DNA of 64,000 nucleotides, from positions 9,919,501 through 9,983,500 of the forward strand of contig NW_026947506.1 in assembly GCF_034190915.1 (NCBI RefSeq), in the 5' to 3' direction. Made by a program: the position numbers and the translations under genes. Under the pieces are notes generated by a model. That model was not told where the DNA came from and did not search any database. It was given only the letters and a program-made list of their open reading frames with translations. Shown here one piece after another: positions 23,901 through 34,365 of this stretch; position 1 is the first letter of the stretch, and each line of letters starts with the position of its first letter. The stretch comes from Cavia porcellus (lineage: Eukaryota > Chordata > Mammalia > Rodentia > Caviidae).

Positions 23901-26900
23901 TGGTCCAAGCACAGGGATGCTGGGAGGTCCTGGGGCTGTGGCCAGCCTGCCTGGGACAGTCTTCCCACCTCCGGGTAGTCTTCCTCATGCCCCACGTGTG
24001 TGCAGGGAGGAGGGACTCAGCTGTGCAGGGTGTAGATGGACAGCAGGAGTCCCTGGACAGGGTTGGGCTGTGGGCTTCCCGGGTGGAAGGTGAGGTGCCC
24101 AGGGCTGGAAGGCATCACAGAGGTCCTAGCCCACCCTGTCCTGGGACTCACAAGGGGCAGCTGGGCCGTGCAGGCAGCCACAAGGAAGCAGGGAGGTGCA
24201 TGGGTTCCCGGTCATCCTGCATCTGGAGGCGGATGGGCCGGCGGAGCCCCCAGGCAATGTTGAGGAGCCCCTCGATGATCAGAACCCCTTCCTCCTGTGG
24301 GAAGCTCTGGTTAGCTGCACCCCCTGGGTCACCATCCCCCTCCCTTACCCAAACACACACATGTGACGTGCCCAGGGGCCGGGAGGGAGTACTGAGCCAG
24401 GTGTCCCACAGAAACTGGCAGCTGCTCAGAGGCACGTCCACACTGTGGGCAGGAAGTGCATCCCGGGGAAGCTCAGCCTGGCCTCTGCCCACACTGCGCC
24501 AGGCAGATTCGGAGCTCCCCTGACTCTCTCCTCACTGGCATGGGACTCTCGTGAGCAGAGGGACTCTGGGACTTCATCCCCTCTGGCTGAGCTGCCATGT
24601 GGGTCTCACAGTTTGCTGGTAACTGTTTCTAGTTTCAAACATGCGCCATCCACAGAGGAAATCACCTACTTTAGGGTTATCAGCAACACACTCGGCTTTC
24701 TGATATGACCTTGCACTGTTTGCCAAGAAAGAAACCAAACAAGAATCGCTGGGAGCTCCTTTTTCCTCTTTGGTACTATGGTTTGAACCAGGGACCTTAA
24801 GACTGAGCTGTATCCCCAGCCTGCCCACCCTCCCCTCATCTGTGATCTCTTCTGGCCCAGGGCACCAGCTGCTTTTCCAGAACACCGCTACCTCCTGCAG
24901 CCCAGGGGTGAACCCTTCATGGCCGGTCAAGTGTCCCCGAGCCTGGTGTCCAGGGTGGGCTGGAAGGGGGCTGAGTCCTATGACTGAGCTGCCTGCACCT
25001 GAGGTGTTCAGTGGGCCAGGATCCCTAACCAGAGGCTCTGAGGCCAAGGCAAAGGAGGTGGTTGTCCCTTCTCCCAGGGATCAGTGGGCCCAGAGGCCAG
25101 CACCATCCTTTCCTCTTTGCTGGGCCCTGTGTATCATCAGAGGGGGCCACCACGGGTGGGAGCAGTCATCCACATCTGTAATCACAGCAAGGAAGGAGGC
25201 TGAAGCAGGGGGATCACAAGTTTAAGTTCCGCCTGGACAATTTAGCAAGACCCTTTCTCAAAATTAAAAAAAAAAAAAAAAAATGAAAGAGGGCTGGAGG
25301 TTGAGGTGGGTTCAAAGGGCAGTACCAAAGAAAGCAGAGTGTGGGGCCGCACATGCCGAGGCTGGGCTCTGAGAGACTCCAAGGGAGACCTGGGCTGCGG
25401 TGGAGGGCAGGGGAGGCCCTAGGCAGGGAGGGTGGAGGTTGCCATGGGCAGCCTGAGGGGCAGCTGTGCTGGGTCGTGCTGAATGTCCCTACACAGGATA
25501 TTCCTGTGCCCCCACCCACCCACCTCCGCCTGCCCCACCCACATGGAGGGGCCACGCTAGCCTAAAGCACTCTCTGACCAAGTCGGGAAGGCTGGGCCAG
25601 GGCAGCGTCTGCCAGGCCACAGATCACAGGATGGGGAGGGCACACAGGCGGTGGCAGGACTGTCACCTGGGTCTCCTGAGCCAGGTGCACTACGCCCAGG
25701 AAGGTTGTGAAGTTCCTGTATCAGAAGCCACTCCAGGGCTTTAAGTCCTCTTCCTCCCTGCTGAGCCTCTTGGTTAATTAGCTCATGGGTAAAGAGCCAG
25801 AGCCACCCACACAGGCTGCAGAGAAGCATGAGGCAAGGGGCTTGCCAGGTACACCGAACCCCGGTCTGCTCTCAGGCACCCACAGGGAAGCCTCCCAGGT
25901 CCCATGCACTTGAGGTCATCACCTTCCCCTCCTTGCATTGGAACCCAGGGTTGATCTAACCCTTGTGTCTGGGCGGATTGCCCACGATCAATCGTGGGAA
26001 TGGTGGTCTCTCCACTGCACATCCCCACTTGGGGGCACAGACAGGTGTGGCCCAGATGTGCTCTTGGTGAGCTGCAGGTGAGCTCCAAGTCAGCTCTGGG
26101 CCTGTCTGAGAAGCACATGGTGCTGGTCCTCAGCCATCTCCCGGGCGGTGGTCACTCTGAACTTCCCAACTTTGCTGTGGCGCCCCATCCGGCACCCCCA
26201 ACACAGGTGCTACAGCCAGGACAGAGCGTGGAAGCCAGAAGGCAGCCCTCCTCCAGATCCTGCGGAGTCCTTCACCGGCTGGGGCGTGAAACCCAGCGTC
26301 CTCACCAGGGTCCTCTGTCCTCCTTCTGCATGGGCCAAGTGAGCAACCCTGCTGGCCTGGCTGTGTCTTGCATATTCAACCCAGGCCTCTGCACCTGCAC
26401 CCTTATTTCTCATTTTCACAGGGAAGAGATGGTGTTTGTCACATCTCAGGGAGGGACAACTGCAACCACCCGGCCCTGGGGTACTCCGATTGCTCCATGC
26501 AGCCGTCCACAGTGCCTGCAGCCCCAGCACCTGTGCACTGGTGATGTGATGGTCCCCTCGCAGGGCCGCCGTATCCTCAGTGCCAGGCACAGAAGCAGCT
26601 GGTCTGTAAGGGCACCTTACCTTGAGGGTACCACACCTGCAAGGGCTGCAAGCCAGGAGCAGACCCTAGCAGGCTGCCACCTGCTGGGTATATGGCTCTT
26701 CTGGGCCTGGGAGCTGGAGGGACTTCTCACTGTGTAGTGAGAAGCGCCCGGGACAGGCAAACCCTAAGCAGCCCTGAGGGCCAACAACATCCCAGCTGTC
26801 CAGAGGCTGCTGCAGGCCGCCCAGATGCCCCGCCCACCAGGCTGTTTTCCTCTGGGCGGCTCCCTTCCCAGCACAGCTATTTCTGGCCCAGTGACAGTAA

Positions 26901-29900
26901 CTGAAGGCAGGAGGAAAGGTATAAAAGCAGCTGAGGGCCTCCACTATTCAGCAGGGGGAAGTCTTTGCCTGCCACAGTTGTCTGCCTTGCAATCCACCCA
27001 GACACAGCCTGGCTTTTGATTCCAGCTCAGGACCAGACTGTCCTTACTGTCACCTCCCTGCACACCAGGTCTCTGGTCTCCAGGTAAGACAGAGCTGCTG
27101 CCTGGAGCTTGAGGGAAGTACAGGGCACCCCTGGCCAGAGCTCCCAGCCTCAGTGTGGTACAGATGGCACCCAGCAGCAGGGGCAGCAGTGGAGGGCACA
27201 GTGGAGTCTGCTGGGGGCTCGTACAGGGTGCTATTTTGCATATTTCCTAAACGTCCCTGACAGGGTGTCTACATATGGGTGGGCAAGTGGAGGCTTAAAG
27301 AGGTGCCTTTTCCCAAGTCTCCAGGTCAGTTAAGAGGCAGATCTTGGGGGGTTTATTACTGTTATTTCTTGATTTTTTTTTCAGCACTACTGGGTATTGA
27401 ACTCAGCACCTTGGTGCTAAGCTACATTCCCAACCCTGTTTTATTTTCTCTGACTCACATATGTGTACTTGGGGTCTCTCATGGGTGCCAGATCTCGGAT
27501 GCAGAGATGACAATGCCAGAAGCAGGAGGAGAGCTCTGTTCACAGAAGTGACGAGCCTGGCCTGGGATCTGAGGGCGGGCACACGGGAGGAGCGGGACGG
27601 CATGGCAGGCCCTCACCCTTGTGCGCCTTGGCCAACAGGTCACCACTATGCGGTCTCGGCTCCTGCTGTCAGTAGCCCCGCTGCCCACCATCCGGGAGAC
27701 TTCAGAGGAGATGCAGCCCACAGACCCAGGGCAGGAGCCCCTGGCTTCTCCCAGCCTGGAGGACTACGTGAGGTCTATCTGCCAGCTGGTGCAGCCTACT
27801 GCCATAGTGGATAAGGTCACTATCCAGGGCGGACTCAGCCGACCCCACCAGGCAGCTCAAGACAGAGACAAGAGTCCTCTGGCTTCTTCCCCCCAGGAGA
27901 TCTGTGCTTCCTTCAACGGCCGAGAGCCCACACTGCCCTCTGCTGGTGCTACAGACCCACTGGACTGGCTCTTCGGAGCTTCCCAGGAAAAGCAGAGCAA
28001 GACTGACTCTGCCAGGCCCTGGAGCGAGCACAGACAGGCAGACAGCATCAAGGCCAGGACGCCAGAGGGGTCTCTGGTGACGCCGTTGCAGCATGGGCAC
28101 CACAGTGCCAGCCTGCAGAGCCGGACTTTCTCAGCCTCCCACTGCAGGCCCCGACCCAGCAGCATCCTGCACACTGTCTACTCACAGCTCCCTGTAATCC
28201 ACGAACTCTGAGCCTCCTAATAAAGGCTTCCACCCCCACAGCAGCTGTCCCTGTCATCTCCACCCTCCTTGCTGTCCATGGGTCCTTGCAGGCTCCCAGA
28301 GGGACCATTGGGGTCCCAGTCCTCAGTGAATTCCATATATCCTGCAGGGTGAGAGGGTGCTGCTACCATTGGCTCTGTCTCTGCTGGCTGAGCACCCTGA
28401 GCAATTTGGGGGTCTCTGCCCCTTGCTTTCTCATGGTGGGTGGAGGTAACCAAGGGACCCATCACAGACACCTTTGAAGTGAGTGCACCACCATGCTCTG
28501 AGGGGCAGGAGACACCACAGGTAGGGAGGCTGCGGAGCAGGTCCTGGGCACCCCAACCTTGGCCCACACTCTTAGGGTATGCACATGGGCTCTCAGCAGA
28601 GGCTCCACTGGGTACACCAGGGGACCCTCCTGCCTCTAGCTTGTAAGTCCTATTGTGGTCCTTGAGAGTCCCCAGGTTCAAGGTCAAAGCTCCACTCAAA
28701 TAGCCCCAGGGTATCAAATCCTGGGACCTGGTAGCCTGGTCTTCACCTGCCCCATGCCCAGTGTCCTCGCTGAAGGGTCCACTCTTGGCTGTGAGCTCAG
28801 TGCGGGATCTTGTCTGGCCCAGGTCTGTCCACATGTCCAAGCCCAGATGTCTCTGATTACTGGAAGCCACTAGCAAGAAGGGAGTACACGTGGGGCAGGG
28901 GCAGTGGGACTGCCTTCACCAGGGAGGTGAGGGTCAGGACCCAGGATGGCCGGAGGGGCAGTGAGGAGAGGGCAGAGCTGTGTCTGCCCACTGGGTCTTT
29001 CTTTATGTGTGAGCATGGTTATCCCCACTGCCCGAGACTTGCTGAAGGGTTCTGTCCTCTTGTACATGTCCCATACACTAAAGAGAAAGCTTCACCCTTC
29101 TTTATCTGTAAAGTGAGGACAGCAGCATCTGCCCTCACCCCAGGGCAAGGAACTGCACAGTGAATGTGGGGTGCTGAACACCTCCACAGCAGCCTCAGAC
29201 CTGCAGGTCCCTGACCTTCAGCAAACGCAGTCACGAGGAGAATGGGCCTGGCTGGTGAGCCAGCACACTGTCAGCAGACCCTCCATGTTCCGAAACCACG
29301 CTGTAAAGTGGGGGCTGGTAAGGTACCCCAGGCTTAGGGCTCCTCAATGTCCCCTGGTGTGAAAAAGTTGACCCAGGAGAGTCCTAGGCTCAGGCCAAGA
29401 GACCACTCAGCTCACAGGATGCCAAGTGCCAGGCACCCCCACAGATCACAGAGAGAGTGGGAGGAGGGGCTGCAGCAGAGCCCCAGCAGCCAAGGGCAGA
29501 AGAGCCCAGCAGAGCTCCTTCCCCTCCTGCTGAGCCCTCTGTGGGAGCCTGCTGTCACTGTCACCATCACCACCACTGGCTGTTGCAGTAGGAGAGGCGG
29601 GGCCACAAGCAGCTCCTAGAAAGCAGATGTGCCAGGGGTCAGCTGCTCACACCAGGGCCCAGTGATCTCTCCAAAGGCAGAAGAGAGACCAGCCATCCTC
29701 CGGCAGGCAAGACTGAGTGTGTTACACACTTATGGCCACCAGGGGGAAGTCATGAGCCTCTGCAGCATGCCTGCCTGTCCAGGCTCCCACTGCCCTGTGG
29801 GTGATGGGTCACATCCACAATGCAAATAGACATCAGCCAGCCTGTGGCAACCTGCACAAGGCACAGATGCTCTTAGCAGCTCACCTCAACAGTAGGACAA

Positions 29901-32900
29901 ACACAACTGTCCCAAAAGCAGGGTCACAGTGAGCGCGGCTGGTGTCTCCATCTCTCCCATAGGAAAATGGGAGAAGGGTCACATTTGTCCTTGGATACTC
30001 ATCACCCCCCACACTCTGCTGACACTAGACAGGGGAGTGCAGGAGAAGGACCCCTTGTTCACAGACTGGGAGCGCAAAGCCAGGTGCACCTCAGCTCGGT
30101 GACCAGAGCAGCTTTGTTCAATGACACTCAGTAGAGATCCCAGGACCTTGACCCTTAAGGCCAATGACAGCTTTGCTAGGCTATGAACAACTAGGCTCAG
30201 ATTTCAAGGCCACACTAACTCCAAGATGACCATGGACTAAAGACTCCAGCTGCAAGGGTCTTGTTTCTTTGCCTGGAAAATGATTATTCTGACATTGTAG
30301 AACTTTTGTATCACAATAACTGAAAGAGAGACAACATGTGGGGTGCCCTGGGATGACCCAGAGGGATGTCTGCCTGCCAAGGGAGGCCAGTCTGGGGTGG
30401 CCATGGAGTCCGTGCCTAGTGCTGGGGGACTCAGGGGTCCCAGAGCCCCAGGACGTCCCAGGTTTGCAATGGGTGGGCCAGCGGCCTCAGTGAGAGTCTA
30501 AGGAGTGGGGTGCCCCAGAACCAGCCCTCCTCATCAGCATCTGCACTCTGATCCCCCTGTTGTAAAAGTGGTGTCACCACAAAAAGGCATGCACTTCCTT
30601 GCTGGGAACCCCTGATCTGTGAGGGCTGCAGAAGGCTCCTGAAAGGGACTTTCCAGCTCAGTGGAGGTCACATCAGGCTTCCACCTTTCCTCCAGGGCTG
30701 GGAACATGAGAACCCCACCATAAGTAACTGCCTACACTGCAGGCTGCCAGGAAGGCCAAGTGGATCCCATGCACAATTGCAGAACCAGACTGGGTGCGGT
30801 TTCCGGCCCAGCTCCCCACATCTTTCCTAAGAGGTGGTGCTCTGAGGAATCCCTGGTGCCACGCACAAGCTCTCACTCATGGTTTTCAGGCCAGACCTGC
30901 CACTGGAAGGCCTGAGGGGCTAGATACCCTGGGCCTGGGCAGGAAGAGGGAGGAATCCACACTTCTCCCTGCATCCCCAGGCCTCAACACCAAAGTTCCT
31001 GGCACAGACACCATACAAAGGACCACCAGAGCCTTGGAGGGGCCCAGGACCCAGAACAAAGCCCAGCTAGGGGATTCTCTGACCACAGCAGGCTCCCACA
31101 GGGTCTGCAGTGGGCCACAACTTCTCCCTTGGCAGAAGCACAAAGATCAGAACCCCGTGGCCCATTCACCATACTCTAAGAGCTGCCCACACAGGGAAGA
31201 AAGGAGTCAGAGGAATCCGAGATGGCCAGGCAGTGGGTCAGAACCCTGGGAGAGGCAGGGTGGCACTGGGGCAGGTGGCATAAGACAGGCAGTGGGGGGA
31301 CAGATGAGGAAGCTGTCAGAGTGCTGCCAAGGCCCAAGTGGGAGGAAACTAAGGGGAAGTGGGCATGAGGTCTGCACCCTTCTGGGTTGGCACAGGCGGC
31401 CTGGGTCACCTGCCCAGAGACCCCGAGCAGGGAGCTCTGTGGTGGGACCCATGACACCAGTGCCTACTGGGTGCCCTGTCTGGTGCCTGTCAGGGGATGT
31501 GGGCTGCAAGTAGCTGATGAAAGATGGCCCTGATGAGGTCCCTGTGGGCTCCTGTTCCTACAGGTGACAGCAGACGGGGACCTGGACCTCACTGGCTGCT
31601 CAGATGCTAATGGCTGGGAATGTCCAGCTGCCAAGGCAATCTCCAGATACAAACCCACCACAGGGAGATTCAGGGAGTTAGACCCAGATGGGGCACAGAG
31701 CTGTGACCAAGGCTGCCAGAGATTAGAGGTGCACTGTGCTGGCTCAGTCTCTGGGCCTCTGCTCCTATGCCCTGAGGCACAGTCAGGAGCACAGCGGTGC
31801 CAAAGGCCCTGCCTGGCCTGGCCACAGTCTGTTACAGCCAAGGGCATCTCAAGGCATGGGAAACCACTCGTGGGCACCATCTCTAGCTTCTTTTGAAGTG
31901 GGGAAGGGTCTACTGTACCAGGCCACATCCATTGGGCAGCCACACACAGGATCCATGGGCTGCTGCTGCTTTGGGCTGGGGACTCCTCACACATCCACCC
32001 TGCCAAGCCCTGTGACCTGGAGTGGTCCGACACCCCACTTCCCAGTTAGGGGTGTCAAGGAGTAGGGAGACAGGTGTCCAGCAGGGTGGCTCACCTCTCG
32101 GTGTCTCAGCTGGAAGCTCCTGCCCTCATGGTAGCAGTTATAGGTCTTCAGCAGGCTCAAGAGCTCGGACCTGTGGAGGGAAAGACGGGGACATGTGAGT
32201 TACAAGGGCTGGACACGGTGCTTGCCTCACTGGCCACCCAGTAACACGTGCGCTTAGCCTCTCATCCTCCAGAAGGTATACGAGCCCTTAGACAGCAGGG
32301 AGGGGATGGGAAGGGTGATAATCCCAGGCAGAATGGTGACACTGATGGCCTTTGTGTCTTCCTCTCAGTTCCTCAAGGGACTTCAGGCTGGGGTTCCTGA
32401 CATTTCCAAAGTCTTGCTTCCCCGAATTAACCCCTGCAAAGTCCCCACGTGGCTGCTGTGGGCACCAGGAGTTCTTGTTGCACCCCTGCCTGGGCTTTCC
32501 AAGGTACAGCTGAGGTGTGAGAACGTCAGGCTGAGGGAGGAACCTGGATGCTCTGGAGGACTGCGCTGCCTGCCCATGGGATTTTCCCAATGTGACAGGA
32601 GGCTGAGGCATGGGGACACAGCACAGGGGCAACCTGAGGTCTCCTAGCAGCCAAGTTAGCCAGGGACACAGCACACAGCAGTGGAGTGAGAAAGGCCAAT
32701 GTCCCACTGACCTGGATTCCAGTTGTCTCTGCCAGCAGAAGCTCAGCACAGCATAACAAGAGCTAGTGCATTTTTATTCTGCACCAAGCCTTTGCCATTC
32801 AAGCATCCTTTGTAATCACCTGCAGTCACATGGGTTTGTGGCTTCCACACTGACCCCAGACCCTGCTGTGCCTCTGGGATAGAGCCTCCAACTCCTACAA

Positions 32901-33799
32901 GCAGCTCACAGCGGAGACAGTGCCCTGCCCTGGGCGAGGGGGTGTGGCCTGCATATGACATGGGAACCAAGGCTAGGGAAGAGATGTTTAACTCCTAGGC
33001 ATCCTCCAGTCCACTTGGAGACAAAGTTTTTGGCAGTGTGTTTTACGTGGCATTGATCTTGCCATGGTGATTGTGAGTTTTGGGCATTGTACTTACTCTT
33101 GTTCCACTGTTCTGAGCTCAGAATTTAATCACAAAGAGAGAGCCCTCTGGTGGGCAACAATGGGACAGGGTGGAGTGGAGCAGGCCTGCTTCCTTGGGGC
33201 ACTCCATAGGGGACCTACGGGAGCCCATGGCAAAAGCTCACCATTCCAAGGGTGCTGTCTGGTCTTGGGGGCAGGGGGAGGCTGGAGCTGCCCATGCTTA
33301 GAAAGTACCTGAATGAAGAACTCAAAATCCAAGATAAAATGAAAAAGCTACCTTTCTTTGTTCAGAAATGGATGGGAAAAAATGCCCCAAACGTGTTTGT
33401 ATAAAGAGAGCAAATAAAATAAGTAACGTAAAAAATACATCCATAAAATGCATTTTCTCATTAAAAACTGACAATCAGTTTTGAGTTTATTTTTTAACTG
33501 TTTAACATAAGTAGAGCAATGTTATCATTCAGGACTTAAAACAAATTAAACAGCATCACTTAAGAGCTGGTGCCTTTCTGCCTTCCTGCTCCCAGGGCCC
33601 AGGGACCCAGCCACGCCCCACCCACACCCTGAAGGGCCCTGGATCTCCAGAACGTCAGGACCCAGGGATGTGCGGCTGCAGGGAGAAGGGCAGCCCTGGG
33701 AGTCCTCCCCACCTGACCCCACCGCGCTGAGGCTCACTTCAGGATGGACTTGCTGTCACTGACGGGCACGTGGGAGCTGGAAGCAGAGTCTTCCTTCAT
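16542..33799 (-). CDS. RASSF4: RASSF4, Ras association domain family member 4 (10 coding exons)
   Basis: Coding exons, in transcript order on the minus strand: 33738-33799, 32095-32170, 24152-24294, 23450-23541, 22805-22962, 20125-20226, 19661-19712, 18204-18325, 17448-17545 and 16542-16602. Together they give 966 nt, that is 321 residues plus stop, the length I recall for human RASSF4. Every junction is GT-AG and every phase closes. The product begins [18 protein letters not shown]. It has a variable acidic/Ser-rich middle (about 95-140), a Ras-association domain (about 174-264, including [20 protein letters not shown] and [20 protein letters not shown]) and a C-terminal SARAH coiled helix (about 270-318, including [20 protein letters not shown]). 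Known for the family: the RA domain binds GTP-loaded K-Ras, and the SARAH domain pairs with MST kinases; a role at ER-plasma membrane junctions has been reported. No disabling change is seen. DEPP1 lies antisense in the intron between 24294 and 32095. Confidence 0.97.
17448..17545 (-). CDS. RASSF4: RASSF4 coding exon 9 (SARAH)
   Basis: Encodes [20 protein letters not shown] followed by [12 protein letters not shown], the start and middle of the SARAH domain. The donor is 'gtaagtgg' and the exon ends two bases into a codon. Confidence 0.96.
18204..18325 (-). CDS. RASSF4: RASSF4 coding exon 8 (RA domain C-terminal half)
   Basis: Begins after 'cttctatttcag' and encodes [40 protein letters not shown] and D. 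The donor is 'gtgagtgc'. Confidence 0.96.
19661..19712 (-). CDS. RASSF4: RASSF4 coding exon 7
   Basis: A 52-nt exon encoding [17 protein letters not shown] within the RA domain. The acceptor is 'ctctgtgcag' and the donor 'gtgagtac'. A B1 SINE sits in the adjoining intron. Confidence 0.95.
19741..19919 (-). mobile_element. B1-like SINE in reverse orientation
   Basis: A T-rich run is followed by 'gagacagggtctcgctatgc', 'cctcagcctcccaagtgctg' and 'ggattacaggcatgagccac'. This is a complete B1-like SINE on the minus strand, inside the intron between RASSF4 coding exons 6 and 7, and so in the gene's sense direction. Confidence 0.92.
20125..20226 (-). CDS. RASSF4: RASSF4 coding exon 6 (RA domain N-terminal half)
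   Basis: Exactly 34 codons: [20 protein letters not shown] then [14 protein letters not shown]. The acceptor is 'cctctcccacag'-like ('ttctcccacag'), the donor 'gtgagtgg'. Strongly conserved with other RASSF2/4 proteins. Confidence 0.96.
20957..20991. repeat. (TG)n microsatellite
   Basis: About 17 TG units within a RASSF4 intron, next to a SINE remnant. Confidence 0.95.
21025..21165 (-). mobile_element. B1-dID type SINE remnant
   Basis: 'gcacatgctagagaatgttc' and 'caccacttagctac' (ID-like, reversed) lead into 'gtcctgagtagctgggatca' and 'gtacaccaccacaccgagc' (7SL-like, reversed). It is diverged. Confidence 0.6.
21640..21800 (+). mobile_element. MIR-type SINE relic
   Basis: 'ctctgatttaaccctcgatg', 'ccccttttctcagaaaggaa' and 'cacaggtggggaaatcagag' keep the order of a MIR core (subtotal, 'cccattttacagatgagg', 'ctgaggc'). 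An ancient mammalian SINE. Confidence 0.65.
22805..22962 (-). CDS. RASSF4: RASSF4 coding exon 5
   Basis: Encodes [40 protein letters not shown] and [12 protein letters not shown], the basic segment leading into the RA domain. The acceptor is 'ctctcccttaag' and the donor 'gtgacatt'. CpG-rich for an internal exon. Confidence 0.96.
23450..23541 (-). CDS. RASSF4: RASSF4 coding exon 4 (variable region)
   Basis: Encodes [20 protein letters not shown] then [10 protein letters not shown], a low-conservation linker. The acceptor is 'ggtccctttcag' and the donor 'gtaagtgg'. Phase fits both neighbours, which supports it despite weak sequence conservation. Confidence 0.9.
24152..24294 (-). CDS. RASSF4: RASSF4 coding exon 3
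   Basis: Encodes [40 protein letters not shown] and PARPSCPL(split). This block is nearly identical to other mammalian RASSF4. The acceptor is 'gcttcccacag' and the donor 'gtgagtcc'. Confidence 0.97.
24768..24825 (-). mobile_element. ID/tRNA-type SINE fragment
   Basis: 'tttgaaccagggaccttaag' followed by 'gagctgtatccccagcc' is the reversed tRNA-like head typical of squirrel-type ID elements. Confidence 0.65.
25150..25335 (+). mobile_element. B1-dID composite SINE
   Basis: A diverged B1 body ('catctgtaatcacagcaagg', 'acaatttagcaagacccttt') runs into an A tract (about 25264-25283). An ID-like part then ends in 'gttcaaagggcagtaccaaa'. The joined B1 plus ID layout is diagnostic of the B1-dID class. 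Confidence 0.75.
26920..26927 (+). promoter_or_regulatory. DEPP1: DEPP1 TATA box
   Basis: TATAAAAG lies about 30 bp before the inferred exon 1 start, in plus orientation. Unlike its host gene RASSF4, DEPP1 therefore appears to have a TATA promoter without a CpG island. I found no perfect FOXO site (GTAAACA) in the immediate 150 bp upstream. Confidence 0.75.
26950..27083 (+). other. DEPP1: DEPP1 non-coding exon 1
   Basis: Starts about 25-30 bp after the TATA box and ends at CAG before the donor 'gtaagaca' (27084). It contains no ATG, so the first AUG of the spliced message is the DEPP1 start. The 5' edge is approximate. Confidence 0.6.
27366..27446 (-). mobile_element. ID/tRNA-type SINE fragment in DEPP1 intron
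   Basis: A T run, then 'gggtattgaactcagcacct', 'tggtgctaagctacattccc' and 'aaccctg'. This is a reversed ID-like head with its pol III B-box region. Confidence 0.7.
27648..28211 (+). CDS. DEPP1: DEPP1 (DEPP/C10orf10), FOXO-regulated autophagy and stress protein
   Basis: A 187-residue product whose whole coding region is in exon 2. It begins [20 protein letters not shown] and ends [17 protein letters not shown], both diagnostic of DEPP1; the internal PLDWLFG motif is also kept. The start is the ATG at 27648, nine bases after the acceptor 'cttggccaacag'. The longer upstream frame from 27621 is intronic. Known for the family: induced by progesterone, hypoxia and FOXO factors; linked to autophagy and to peroxisomal or mitochondrial redox control. 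The protein is about 25 residues shorter than the human form (212, recalled), mostly from losses in the middle. The PTS2-like N-terminus has Pro where other mammals have His. It lies antisense within a RASSF4 intron. Confidence 0.96.
   Translation: MRSRLLLSVAPLPTIRETSEEMQPTDPGQEPLASPSLEDYVRSICQLVQPTAIVDKVTIQGGLSRPHQAAQDRDKSPLASSPQEICASFNGREPTLPSAGATDPLDWLFGASQEKQSKTDSARPWSEHRQADSIKARTPEGSLVTPLQHGHHSASLQSRTFSASHCRPRPSSILHTVYSQLPVIHEL
28219..28224 (+). terminator. DEPP1: DEPP1 poly(A) signal
   Basis: AATAAA starts only eight bases after the stop codon, with a GT-containing stretch ('cagctgtccctgtc') some 20 bases on. This implies a very short 3' UTR unless a later site is also used. Human DEPP1 has, as I recall, a much longer 3' UTR, so a distal site is possible. 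Confidence 0.6.
28230..32094 (-). other. RASSF4 intron (between coding exons 2 and 3), part beyond DEPP1
   Basis: About 3.9 kb of intron sequence, GC-rich in its left part, with many overlapping chance frames on both strands. No conserved exon or clear repeat is recognised. A distal 3' UTR of DEPP1 could occupy its first part. Confidence 0.5.
32095..32170 (-). CDS. RASSF4: RASSF4 coding exon 2
   Basis: Encodes [20 protein letters not shown] then LRHRE. The acceptor is 'ccctccacag' and the donor 'gtgagccacc'. It completes the Lys codon split with coding exon 1. Confidence 0.96.
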
Positions 33800-33826
33800 C
33801 TTCTCTCGATGAGACCCAGAAGTCAC
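33738..33826 (-). CDS. RASSF4: RASSF4 exon 2 with start codon
   Basis: The acceptor 'catcttccccgcag' precedes 33826. After 27 nt of 5' UTR the ATG at 33799-33797 (A at -3) starts [20 protein letters not shown]; the coding part is 33738-33799. The donor is 'gtgagcct'. Confidence 0.93.
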
Positions 33827-34239
33827 CTGCGGGGAAGATGCAGAGGGTGCAGCGAGGTGAGTGGCATGCAGCCCAGCCAGGCAGCACCCAGCACACTCAG
33901 CCCTGGCACACTGGCTGGCTGCTGACCATGGTGAGGGTGGAGCTGAGGAGTCAGGTCCAGAGGCCCCACTCGGAACCCCTCCAGAATCTTGAGGTGTCTG
34001 GCTGTTTCCTAAACACTGCAGGCCATGCTCTGGCTGGGGATGCCCTGGGGATGCCTCATGACCACCCCACTGTCCTCCACAGCCACTCTTCTGTGTTCTT
34101 CCTTTCTGCAGCATCACTATCACTGTATCAAGGAATCCACTGTGCCCAAGGGGGCTAGCCAGACATGGATGGTGCTCCCCACATGCCAGAACTGGCATGG
34201 GCCTCCTAGGAGCCTGCAGGTCCAGCCCTCCCTGCATCT

Positions 34240-34365
34240 TCCCAAGCAAGGATCCTGTGCTCCTACTTCACAGCTGGAAAGGCAGAGTTGGGGACACGGC
34301 CCAAGCTCACTCAACAGGAGGCCAGCAGAGCCACTGTCTCCCAATCTGGAACCAAGTCTCTGCCC
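34240..34365 (+). mobile_element. MIR-type SINE fragment
   Basis: 'acttcacagctggaaaggca', then 'ggcccaagctcactcaacag' and 'caatctggaaccaagtctc' follow the MIR consensus order (base 'ttacagatga', 'gcccaaggtcac', 'gaacccag'). Confidence 0.5.

Noticed and set aside
32769..32774. A minus-strand AATAAA in a RASSF4 intron, as an alternative gene end
   Set aside because: A single hexamer without a neighbouring exon or known short isoform is not enough.
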